Below are positions 1 to 5,145 of a stretch of DNA of 5,256 nucleotides, piece by piece; the stretch's first letter is position 1, and each line of letters starts with the position of its first letter. The notes below the pieces were generated by a model, which searched no databases, had not been told where the DNA came from, and worked only from the letters and a program-made list of their open reading frames with translations. Source of the stretch: Acidobacteriota bacterium (GTDB taxonomy: Bacteria > Acidobacteriota > Blastocatellia > RBC074); the NCBI GenBank assembly GCA_022614735.1, contig JAKEHZ010000130.1, positions 1 through 5,256 of the forward strand. Reading direction: 5' to 3'. A program made the translations under genes and the position numbers.

Positions 1-108
1 ATCTTTAACCCACGGCAATTCCCACATGGGCAAGAGCCATCTCGCGACAATCAAAAACAGTGCGCTCACTGCGATAGTACCTAGAGTTATCTCACTCAAC
101 CTTCTCAT
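1..108 (-). CDS. N-terminus of an unidentified membrane-anchored protein (partial)
   Basis: An open frame on the minus strand starts with ATG at 108-106 and runs 36 codons to the window edge without a stop. It begins MRRLSEITLGTIAVSALFLI and continues to about WELPWVKD. Two arginines are followed by an uninterrupted hydrophobic stretch at about residues 8-26, then W/P-rich residues, as in an N-terminal membrane anchor or uncleaved signal sequence. A weak GGGGA (119-123) lies 10 bases upstream, and the same frame has a stop at 145-147, so no longer start is evident. It reads in the same direction as the ybdK-like gene, 199 bases downstream of it. The remainder lies outside the window, so the family cannot be named. 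It could also be a chance ORF, but the membrane-helix profile argues for a real gene. Confidence 0.5.
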   Translation of the reverse strand, partial: MRRLSEITLGTIAVSALFLIVARWLLPMWELPWVKD

Positions 109-272
109 ATATACATCATCCCCGCGCTTGGCCTGCGCATAAAGTCAGAGTTACTCTCATACTTTTCTCAAGATTTTAATAAACTTTTGCTGACTCTTTG
201 GCTGATTGTCAGCAGAGGCGTGACGAATAACGGGGGGAACTTCGTCGCCCCTGGGGATTCAGCACGGGGCGT

Positions 273-303
273 ATCTCAGATCTCAAATCTCAGATAGCAG
301 ATC
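273..303. repeat. 7-bp tandem repeat (ATCTCAG-like heptads)
   Basis: Four consecutive 7-base units are in phase: ATCTCAG, ATCTCAA, ATCTCAG and ATAGCAG, followed by ATC. They end five bases short of the ybdK-like stop codon (308-310), so they lie in that gene's 3' flank. On the minus strand they read as ATTTGAGATCTG-type words. That exact 12-mer also occurs in the mirrored element at 1647-1658. Function is unknown. The style resembles the short tandem heptanucleotide repeats known from some cyanobacteria. Confidence 0.6.
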
Positions 304-307
304 CTGC

Positions 308-1417
308 TTAAAACACACCTTCTATTGTTTCTTTCATCAATAAATCAACGACAGCACGCAAATCACCTGTCTCTCTGTAAACGCGTAGTTGACGGTCTGC
401 GCTAGTGCCTTCTTCGAGGATCTTGAAAACGTAATTTATCTCTTCACGGCATCCGAGTTCGTCGACGACATCATCGACGAACTCGATCAACTCGTGAATC
501 AGGTCTCGCGTCGGGACTTCCTGGCGCTTGCCGAAATCGATCAACTTGCCGTCGAGCCCATAGCGCGCAGCGCGCCATTTATTTTCTTCTATTAATGCGC
601 GGCGATAAAGCCGGAACCCCAGATTCTGGCGATAGAGTTTGTAAAGTTTGGCCGTGATCGCCTGAAAGAGCGCAGCAATAGCAATTGTTTCGTCAACCCT
701 GGAGGGAATATCGCAGACACGGTATTCGAGTGTGGGAAAGAAAGGATGTGGACGAACATCCCACCATATTTTCTTTCCGTTATCAATGCATCCGGTCTTT
801 ATCAGCAGGTTGACGAAGTTGTCAAACTCGCTTGCCGAATTGAAGTAGTCAGGGATGCCAGTTCGCGGAAATTGTTTGAAGACCTCGTAACGATAGCTCT
901 TCATCCCCGTATTGCGGCCTATCCAGAAGGGTGAGCTGGCAGAGAGGGCATAAACGTGCGGCAGCATGTAACGCGCGGCATTCATCACCGCAATCGCGGC
1001 TTCGCGGTCTGCCATTCCGACGTGGACGTGCATCCCGAAAATCAGAAGTGCGCGCGCCGAATGCTGCATCTCTTCGATCAGTTGGGAGTAACGTTCATGT
1101 TCAGTTATCCGTTGATCGGCCCAATGCGAAATCGGATGAGTGGATGCCGCAACAATAGCGAGGCCCTTCCGCTGCGAGAGCTCGGCAATCGCGCGACGCA
1201 ACTTTATGACATCAGCCCTGGCCTCCTTGACATCTTTGCAGATCCCCGTTCCCACTTCGATCATCGACTGATGCATTTCAGGCTTGACCTGCTCGCCGAG
1301 CAGCATTCGCCCTTCTTCGAGTATCTCATTGACGCGCGAGCGCAGTTCCCGCGTCTGCGGATCAATGATCTGGAACTCCTCCTCGATACCGATAGTGAAC
1401 TCGTTGTCGAAGGGCAT
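308..1417 (-). CDS. ybdK: YbdK-type carboxylate-amine ligase (GCS2 family)
   Basis: This 369-residue protein is a glutamate-cysteine-ligase type 2 relative (the GCS2, or YbdK, family). These cytoplasmic enzymes join a carboxylate to an amine using ATP. E. coli YbdK has weak gamma-glutamyl-cysteine ligase activity, and its true substrate is not settled. Family hallmarks in order are the N-terminal GIEEEF (10-15), with the acidic residues that bind metal and ATP; MHVHVGM (129-135); WWDVRPHPFFPTLEYRVCD (218-236), the conserved D-x-R-P...LE-x-R block; and NKWRAARYGLDG (279-290), typical of YbdK rather than plant or proteobacterial GshA. The length matches YbdK (about 370), so the gene appears complete. 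AGAGG (1423-1427) lies five bases before the ATG and supports this start. It is codirectional with the ATP-grasp gene, but the 374-base gap holds a large inverted repeat, so co-transcription is uncertain. The in vivo substrate cannot be read from the sequence. Confidence 0.93.
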   Translation of the reverse strand: MPFDNEFTIGIEEEFQIIDPQTRELRSRVNEILEEGRMLLGEQVKPEMHQSMIEVGTGICKDVKEARADVIKLRRAIAELSQRKGLAIVAASTHPISHWADQRITEHERYSQLIEEMQHSARALLIFGMHVHVGMADREAAIAVMNAARYMLPHVYALSASSPFWIGRNTGMKSYRYEVFKQFPRTGIPDYFNSASEFDNFVNLLIKTGCIDNGKKIWWDVRPHPFFPTLEYRVCDIPSRVDETIAIAALFQAITAKLYKLYRQNLGFRLYRRALIEENKWRAARYGLDGKLIDFGKRQEVPTRDLIHELIEFVDDVVDELGCREEINYVFKILEEGTSADRQLRVYRETGDLRAVVDLLMKETIEGVF

Positions 1418-1458
1418 AGATTCCTCTGATCCTCGGAATAGATTCTCGACTGAATTAA

Positions 1459-1487
1459 AAGTTCTAAGTTGGTGAAACTTGGAACTT
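1459..1487. other. Hairpin in the leader of the ybdK-like gene
   Basis: AAGTTCTAAGTT (1459-1470) pairs with AACTTGGAACTT (1476-1487) across a five-base loop. The stem is 12 bp with a single G-T position. It lies 41 bases upstream of the ybdK-like ATG. The arms repeat the word AAGTT(C/T)(C/T)AAGTT, so this may be another member of the short-word repeat class seen in other gaps. No T-run follows it on either strand, so it is not a canonical terminator. A regulatory role is possible but not shown. Confidence 0.5.
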
Positions 1488-1584
1488 CGAATAGGACACG
1501 TACCTGGAACAACTTAAGGGCGCGAGGGCATGCAAATGGTAAGGCTTTTAGCAGAGTGAAGCAAGGAAAAATTAAAGCGGGAGC

Positions 1585-1622
1585 GGGGGAGGACGGGGCG
1601 ACGGGGCGACGGGGCGACGGGG
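1585..1622 (+). other. G-quadruplex-capable G-run array, plus strand
   Basis: Five G-runs lie in a row: 1585-1589 (five Gs), then 1595-1598, 1603-1606, 1611-1614 and 1619-1622 (four Gs each). The last four are separated by identical CGAC loops. This fits the G4-N4-G4-N4-G4-N4-G4 form that can fold into a four-tetrad quadruplex. It is the outer part of the left arm of the mirrored element. Confidence 0.6.
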
Positions 1623-1743
1623 AGAGTTTTTCATTTATCATTTTCCATTTGAGATCTGTCATTTGACATTTGTCATCACGATGCGCGGCTCGATCAATGA
1701 CAAATGGAAAATATCAAATGGAAAATGATAAATGAAAAACTCT

Positions 1744-1780
1744 CCCCGTCGCCCCGTCGCCCCGTCGCCCCGTCGCCCCC
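1744..1780 (-). other. G-quadruplex-capable G-run array, minus strand
   Basis: This is the mirror partner of the plus-strand array. On the minus strand it has five G-runs (complements of 1776-1780, 1768-1771, 1760-1763, 1752-1755 and 1744-1747), spaced by four-base CGAC-type loops. It starts about 12 bases after the ATP-grasp stop codon on the coding strand, so the G-rich run would lie in that gene's mRNA 3' end. There it could fold on its own or pair with the C-rich run of the other arm. Confidence 0.6.
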
Positions 1781-1791
1781 GCTCTCTCTTC

Positions 1792-2949
1792 CTACTCCTT
1801 CTTAGCACTCTTTGCCGCTTTTGTGGGGCGTGTGTTCTTTGCATTCTTCGAGCTATCACTGCCGGTTTTTTCAGCCGTAGCTTTGCGTGAACGCTTTGGC
1901 GTGATCGGCTCTGTGATCGTCTCGATCACCTCTGAGAGCACATCCGAAGCCTTCTGCGCCATCTGACCGACACCAGCGACGAGATCTTGCGCGAGTTCAC
2001 CCGCTGCCGCCGAAAGACCCTGCGCGGCGTCCTGGTTGAGCCACTTGTTCCAGCGGTGATATCGCAAAGTTGGCACGCTATACTTCGCGTAATCGACGAG
2101 CATCTCCGCAACCTGATTAGTGATCCAGTTGAAATAAGGCTCAGTGACCGACCAGATGTCCGCATCCGGCGCCGGGTTTGTGAAGTCAATTGCATAAGGC
2201 ACACCGTCTTTGATGGCGAACTCGACAGTGTTTAAATCATAACCGAGCGTCTCATTGATGAGGATCGTGTCGCGCACGATGCGGTCTTCGAGCTGAGGAT
2301 CAAGCTGATTTTCCTCACGCGACAGGTAACGGCGATTCGCCGGGTCGTAAGGCATGACAAGCACATGTTTTTTAGCTACACAGTAACAACGTACGTACAT
2401 GCTGAAATCAATGAACTCCTGCATGACCATCGCCAGTGTGCCGGTGCGGTCATAATAAGACCACAACTCTTCCTTGGAATTTACTTTGTAAACATCCTTC
2501 CACCCGCCTCCATCATGTGGTTTGAGGATGGCAGGCAATCCAACCTCCTCGATGATACTGTCCCAATTGAGCGGGAATTCCAAATTTCTCAGCGAATTGT
2601 CGGTCACACCCTTGATATAACCCTTCTGCGGGAGAAGCACGGTCTTCGGAACAGCAAGGCCGAGCTTGACTGCCAGCGAATATCCGAAGAACTTCTCGTC
2701 CGCCGACCACCAGAATGGGTTGTTGACGACGATGGTCCCGTTAAGAACTGCGTTTTTGAGATACGAGCGATAGAACGGGATTTCATGGGATATGCGGTCA
2801 AAGATCAAACGATAATCGTTGGCCTCTCCCATCCTGACACCGCCAATCTTGACGTATTCGGCGGTAATTCCTTCACCCATACCATTGATTTTTTCAATTA
2901 GCGCCGGCGGGAATGTATTCTCCATTCCGACAAGTATTCCTATTTTCAT
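1792..2949 (-). CDS. ATP-grasp family ligase with lysine/alanine-rich C-terminal tail
   Basis: This 385-residue protein looks like a RimK/glutathione-synthetase-type ATP-grasp ligase. Such enzymes activate a carboxylate as an acyl-phosphate and couple it to an amine, usually in the cytoplasm. Residues 1-110 form an alpha/beta N-terminal domain with FWWSADEKFFGYSLAVKLG at 79-97 (the K-F stretch before the ATP-grasp fold) and VPKTVLLP after it. LPAILKPHDGGGW (138-150) carries the ATP-binding lysine (K143) and the glycine-rich loop. MQEFI (176-180) fits the adenine-contacting hinge. NTVEFAIKDGVPYAIDFTNPAPDAD (240-264) supplies the likely metal ligands E243, D255 and N258. Beyond the fold, 310-345 is alanine-rich and amphipathic, and 351-385 is strongly basic (12 K/R against 3 acidic residues), ending in KKE. 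GGAG (complement of 2956-2959) six bases before the ATG supports the start. It lies upstream of the ybdK-like gene on the same strand. The substrate is unknown. Confidence 0.85.
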   Translation of the reverse strand: MKIGILVGMENTFPPALIEKINGMGEGITAEYVKIGGVRMGEANDYRLIFDRISHEIPFYRSYLKNAVLNGTIVVNNPFWWSADEKFFGYSLAVKLGLAVPKTVLLPQKGYIKGVTDNSLRNLEFPLNWDSIIEEVGLPAILKPHDGGGWKDVYKVNSKEELWSYYDRTGTLAMVMQEFIDFSMYVRCYCVAKKHVLVMPYDPANRRYLSREENQLDPQLEDRIVRDTILINETLGYDLNTVEFAIKDGVPYAIDFTNPAPDADIWSVTEPYFNWITNQVAEMLVDYAKYSVPTLRYHRWNKWLNQDAAQGLSAAAGELAQDLVAGVGQMAQKASDVLSEVIETITEPITPKRSRKATAEKTGSDSSKNAKNTRPTKAAKSAKKE

Positions 2950-3171
2950 CGTTTACTCCATTTCTCAATTATTTTTGCTCAAAGTTAACCTAGGTGGTCA
3001 AATTCGCTCGAACTGCAATATTTGACGATCACAGCCGTTCGTAATAATGAGAAGAAATAAAAATACCAACGCGTCATCGTACTATAAACTTCGGCGCGGT
3101 GGGGCTGGCGATAGTCATATACAGTGAGTTATTATTTTGCTAAATTAAACTGTGAAGTGTAGTTTTAGCTC
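2950..3171. promoter_or_regulatory. Divergent intergenic region with candidate promoter elements
   Basis: This gap separates the minus-strand ATP-grasp gene from the plus-strand exported-protein gene, so it should hold promoters for both. On the plus strand, TTGACG (3022-3027) is followed after 15 bases by AATAAT (3043-3048). That is a fair sigma-70-like pair with short spacing. TACTATAAA (3079-3087) is another AT-rich candidate. On the minus strand a TTGACC (complement of 2996-3001) has no well-placed partner. No ORF, RNA gene or strong hairpin was seen. The individual elements are weak guesses; the regional role follows from gene orientation. Confidence 0.35.
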
Positions 3172-3178
3172 AGGAAGG
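3172..3178 (+). promoter_or_regulatory. Shine-Dalgarno site that sets the start of the exported protein
   Basis: AGGAAGG lies 11 bases before the ATG at 3190. The earlier in-frame GTG at 3178-3180 overlaps this ribosome-binding site and so is an unlikely start. The next ATG, at 3199, is about 20 bases away and too far. Confidence 0.6.
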
Positions 3179-3189
3179 TGTCAACTCAA

Positions 3190-4029
3190 ATGGCTTTTAT
3201 GAAATCTCCTTTTGCATCATCTCATTTATTCCGCAGAGTGATCTTCGTCTTTCTTTGTCTGCTGCTGCTGACAGCTGGCGATCGTGATGTGAGGGCTCAG
3301 AAAAATCCCAAGCCGGAAGATATAGTCGAAAAAACTATTCTGGCATATGGTGGTCGTCCTGCTCTCTACGTGATTCAACGTAACGGGATACTTCGCGCTC
3401 TGGTCAAACTCATAACGCCTGAAGGCGCGCGAGAAGGTAAGTCGGCATTGAAATTCATCCGCAAACAGAAGATGAATGAAGACCTGTTGATGATCGAACT
3501 GGAGTTGGCGGAGACCAAATATCAGATCGGTTTCGATGGGAAAGATATGTGGTCCATCCATGATGGCGAGATTCAAAAGCCAAGCCCGGCGGAAGTGAAG
3601 GCTTTTCGCTCCGCGCACGATCACAGCTACGAGGCGCTACTCCGGTACAAGGAGAACAACTCCAAGCTCGAATATGTTGGCAGCAAAAATCTCGGGACAT
3701 TCGACCTGGATATCATCGACCTCATTTCGCCTGAAGGCACGCGCACACGCTACGAAATCAGCAGTAGCACCCGCCGCATTCTCTACCTCAGTTACGAGGA
3801 CAAACAGGAATCGAAGGCCGAACCGGTGAGTTATCGCATCAACTTCAAAGATTTCAAACCGGTTCAAAATACACTGGTACCTTACGTGTCGCTGGTCTTT
3901 CAAAATGGGAAGTTGGTTGAGGAACGGAAGATAGTCGAAGCCGTCTTCAATGTTCAGCTCGAAGAGAAAGCGTTCAAGGTAGAGAATGCGAATAAGCCCG
4001 CTGAGCCTGCGCCGGGAATCCAACGGTAG
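3190..4029 (+). CDS. Exported protein, possibly LolA-like fold
   Basis: This 279-residue protein (from ATG 3190) has a clear Sec-type signal peptide: a basic N-region with RR at 15-16, a hydrophobic core at about 17-29 (VIFVFLCLLLLTAG), and a probable signal-peptidase I site VRA|QK after residue 36. There is no lipobox cysteine at the cleavage site. The mature part begins with PEDIVEKTILAYGG (41-54), then alternates short beta strands and turns, for example YQIGFDGKDMWSIHDGEIQK (111-130), YVGSKNLGTFDLDIIDLISPEGTRTRYEIS (162-191) and RILYLSYEDK (196-205). That pattern, with a helical start, fits the half-barrel fold of LolA/LppX-like outer-membrane lipoprotein-sorting relatives. I infer this from pattern and could not search for it. 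The C-terminus is P/A-rich. It stands alone on the plus strand, divergent from the ATP-grasp gene and convergent with the BON gene. Its ligand is unknown. Confidence 0.72.
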   Translation: MAFMKSPFASSHLFRRVIFVFLCLLLLTAGDRDVRAQKNPKPEDIVEKTILAYGGRPALYVIQRNGILRALVKLITPEGAREGKSALKFIRKQKMNEDLLMIELELAETKYQIGFDGKDMWSIHDGEIQKPSPAEVKAFRSAHDHSYEALLRYKENNSKLEYVGSKNLGTFDLDIIDLISPEGTRTRYEISSSTRRILYLSYEDKQESKAEPVSYRINFKDFKPVQNTLVPYVSLVFQNGKLVEERKIVEAVFNVQLEEKAFKVENANKPAEPAPGIQR

Positions 4030-4054
4030 TCGGTTGCCAGTTTTCAGTTTTCCG

Positions 4055-4096
4055 CTGTTATTACTCAGCCCGGTTGACCGGGCTGAGTAATAACAG
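4055..4096. terminator. Perfect 20-bp hairpin between convergent genes (candidate bidirectional terminator)
   Basis: CTGTTATTACTCAGCCCGGT (4055-4074) is exactly complementary to 4077-4096 with a two-base TG centre (four-base loop in practice). It starts 25 bases after the stop of the plus-strand gene and ends three bases before the stop codon of the BON gene. Both transcripts would therefore end in it. Neither side has a clean T-run, so it is not a textbook intrinsic terminator. It may act as a transcript-end stabiliser or with a factor. Confidence 0.6.
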
Positions 4097-4099
4097 AAC

Positions 4100-4942
4100 C
4101 TATTTCCCCGTTACGCTCAGCTGATTATTGATGCCCTTGACTCCGTCAACTTCACGCACAATGCGCTCAGCCAGCGCTCGCTCGGCGCGTGAGCCGGCAG
4201 GCCCGGTCAAAGTGACAATACCCTCACGGCTCGTGGTCTTGATTGCGGCGATATCTACGAAATTATCCCTCTCCTTGAAAAGCGCAAACAAAACTCTTGT
4301 GGCCAGGTCTTTGTCCTTTGCCCCTGCCGCCGAAAGTCCCGGACTTTCAGGGAAAGCAGCGGCGGGATTATTGACAGTGAGGTTATTAACGACATCAACA
4401 ACATTTGAGACGCTGCGCGCGAGTTGTTCCGCACCGGCCTTTTGTGCAGGCGTATCGACCCGACCGGTCAATGTCACGATGCGTTCCTGAACACCGACTT
4501 GAATGCTGTGGCCCTGTAGAGCCTGACTTGCCAAGAGCCTTTCATTCAAATCGGCGCGAATTTCGAGATCGGAGACACGCATCCCTTCACGTACTGTCGC
4601 TTCCGACGGTTTCAGACCGGGCTGCACTTGGAGCTGATTGTTCACATTTTTGACATCAGGGACATCCTTGGCTACGTTCCCAGCCAGATCCTTATCAACC
4701 TCAGTTGGGACCTGGCCATTAATGGTCACTACACCATCTTTCGTCGCAATGTTGATGTCGTATGCGGAAAGGCGTTTTGAGAGCGCAAAGGCGGCCTTGA
4801 CCTTGCTCGAAATAGCAAGATCAGTGGCCTGTTGTGACCAGCCGAAGATACGTCCTGCCAGGGTGCGTCCCTGTGGGGTGAAATAGAGATAGACAGCAAC
4901 GGCGATAATGATCAACACTACTCCGAGAGCTGACTTGCGCAT
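4100..4942 (-). CDS. Membrane-anchored protein with three BON domains
   Basis: This 280-residue protein has one N-terminal transmembrane helix (about 5-21, GVVLIIIAVAVYLYF) and then three BON (bacterial OsmY and nodulation) domains at about 41-107, 124-191 and 210-277. Each shows the family pattern: a helix, a beta pair with G-V/I-V-T-L/I-x-G (GVVTINGQV at 70-78, RIVTLTGRV at 154-162, GIVTLTG at 241-247), and a closing V-x-x-V-x-N/D-V-x-N-x-L strand (NVNNQLQV, VVNNLTV, GINNQLSV). BON domains are thought to bind phospholipid surfaces and often help keep the envelope intact under osmotic stress. Here the domains probably face the periplasm. The ATG at 4942 is chosen because GAGGAG lies eight bases upstream and the membrane helix follows at once. 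An in-frame ATG at 4996 would add 18 residues encoded by the palindrome and the ribosome-binding site, so it is rejected. The gene converges with the exported-protein gene. Confidence 0.9.
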   Translation of the reverse strand: MRKSALGVVLIIIAVAVYLYFTPQGRTLAGRIFGWSQQATDLAISSKVKAAFALSKRLSAYDINIATKDGVVTINGQVPTEVDKDLAGNVAKDVPDVKNVNNQLQVQPGLKPSEATVREGMRVSDLEIRADLNERLLASQALQGHSIQVGVQERIVTLTGRVDTPAQKAGAEQLARSVSNVVDVVNNLTVNNPAAAFPESPGLSAAGAKDKDLATRVLFALFKERDNFVDIAAIKTTSREGIVTLTGPAGSRAERALAERIVREVDGVKGINNQLSVTGK

Positions 4943-4950
4943 CGTAAATT

Positions 4951-4956
4951 CTCCTC
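4951..4956 (-). promoter_or_regulatory. Shine-Dalgarno site of the BON gene
   Basis: On the minus strand AGAGGAG precedes AATTTACG and the ATG at 4942, a strong site at eight-base spacing. It decides the start of the BON gene. It lies just two bases downstream of a perfect palindrome (4959-4992), so leader folding could affect access to it. Confidence 0.8.
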
Positions 4957-4958
4957 TG

Positions 4959-4992
4959 CAACTACTGGGAGCGCTTGCGCTCCCAGTAGTTG
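4959..4992. other. Perfect 16-bp palindrome in the BON leader
   Basis: CAACTACTGGGAGCGC (4959-4974) is exactly complementary to 4977-4992 with a two-base centre. In the BON mRNA it would form a stable hairpin directly before the Shine-Dalgarno site. No T-run follows on the minus strand, so it is not an obvious terminator. It could be an operator, an RNA switch-like element or a mobile palindromic repeat. Confidence 0.75.
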
Positions 4993-5024
4993 TCATTGTT
5001 TCTGGGCGTCGTCATGAACAACAT
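4962..5024 (-). other. Possible leader mini-ORF overlapping the BON hairpin
   Basis: A 20-codon ORF, MLFMTTPRNNDNYWERKRSQ, runs from ATG 5024 to TAG 4962-4964. Only a weak GAG lies before it, although an internal ATG at 5015 is also possible. Its last part crosses the whole palindrome and it stops six bases before the BON Shine-Dalgarno site, as a leader peptide would. It shares TPRNN(D/E)N with the mini-ORF at 5086-5145 because both start in copies of the same repeat. It may well be a non-translated by-product of that repeat. Confidence 0.25.
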
Positions 5025-5043
5025 GAACGACTACTCAGAAAAT
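4993..5043. repeat. 51-bp duplicated unit, copy 1
   Basis: It matches copy 2 (5114-5164) at 42 of 51 positions without gaps. The first 19 bases (TCATTGTTTCTGGGCGTCG) are identical, as is the closing GAAAAT. The two copies are 121 bases apart. On the minus strand each copy carries a GAG-rich site, a six-base spacer and an ATG. Confidence 0.8.
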
Positions 5044-5107
5044 AGACAGGATTTATCAGGATTTATCAGGATTTTGTGAATCGGGTTAAATCTTGAAAAT
5101 CCTGTCT
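5044..5107. repeat. Inverted repeat with 10-bp tandem units (CAGGATTTAT)
   Basis: Three consecutive 10-base units occur at 5047-5076: CAGGATTTAT, CAGGATTTAT and CAGGATTTTG. AGACAGGATTT (5044-5054) is the exact complement of AAATCCTGTCT (5097-5107), and CAGGATTTT (5067-5075) can alternatively pair with 5096-5104. It fills most of the space between the two 51-bp copies. AATCCTGT-type intergenic words are, from memory, common in several environmental phyla. No function is assigned. Confidence 0.7.
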
Positions 5108-5145
5108 GAATTTTCATTGTTTCTGGGCGTCGCCCCCGACGACAT
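5086..5145 (-). other. Mini-ORF with a strong ribosome-binding site in the duplicated unit
   Basis: ATG at 5145 opens a 19-codon frame, MSSGATPRNNENSDRIFKI, ending at TAA 5086-5088. GAGGAG (complement of 5152-5157) sits six bases before the ATG, a better site than many real genes have. The frame starts in copy 2 of the 51-bp unit and runs into the AATCCTGT repeat, so it is made wholly of repeated DNA. I take it as probably not a functional gene, but the initiation signals are real. Confidence 0.2.

Larger units (their letters stand above)
1581..1784. repeat. Mirrored composite inverted repeat, 61-bp perfect arms
   Basis: Positions 1592-1652 are the exact reverse complement of 1714-1774 (61 bp). 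Pairing extends outward to 1581-1652 against 1714-1784, with a one-base indel and a few changed bases. The centre is 61 bases long (1653-1713) and contains a further matched pair, CATTTGTCA against TGACAAATG. Each arm has an outer GC-rich part of tandem CGGGGCGA octads (1594-1617, then CGGGGAGAG) and an inner AT-rich part of tandem heptads: CATTTAT, CATTTTC, CATTTGA, GATCTGT, CATTTGA, CATTTGT (1632-1673). The right edge lies seven bases from the ATP-grasp stop codon. No ORF of credible length, no transposase and no flanking target duplication are visible. It may be a non-autonomous palindromic element or a long mRNA hairpin. Confidence 0.9.

Noticed and set aside
187..271. Two short stems downstream of the ybdK-like gene (TGCTGAC/GTCAGCA near 188-214 and CGCCCC/GGGGCG at 246-271) as terminators
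   Set aside because: Stems are only 6-7 bp with 13-14-base loops and no T-run on the minus strand, so they are within what chance can give.
956..1429. 157-codon plus-strand ORF opposite the ybdK-like gene
   Set aside because: It overlaps the most conserved part of the GCS2 gene on the other strand and its protein shows no family pattern.
1594..1622. CRISPR-like repeat array in the octad tract
   Set aside because: Units are 8 bases long with no unique spacers of the usual 25-40 bases, and no cas gene is present. It is a simple tandem repeat.
1261..1662. 133-codon minus-strand ORF running from the mirrored element into the ybdK-like gene
   Set aside because: It is out of frame with ybdK, starts in repeat DNA and is rich in S/R/P as expected from an off-frame reading. 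The ybdK start has its own Shine-Dalgarno site.
1581..1784. Insertion sequence with terminal inverted repeats
   Set aside because: The interior between the 61-bp arms is only 61 bases, with no transposase, and no target-site duplication is visible in the flanks.
2365..2901. 178-codon plus-strand ORF antisense to the ATP-grasp gene
   Set aside because: It lies wholly inside a well-supported minus-strand enzyme gene, has no recognisable domain, and no good ribosome-binding site was seen. It is a frame shadow.
3226..4023. Minus-strand ORFs of 132, 81 and 128 codons opposite the exported-protein gene
   Set aside because: The plus-strand gene has a signal peptide, a ribosome-binding site and coherent protein composition. 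The antisense frames have none of these.
4943..4996. 18-residue N-terminal extension of the BON protein from the ATG at 4996
   Set aside because: It would be encoded by the palindrome and the Shine-Dalgarno sequence itself and would put polar residues before the membrane helix. The ATG at 4942 has ideal spacing.
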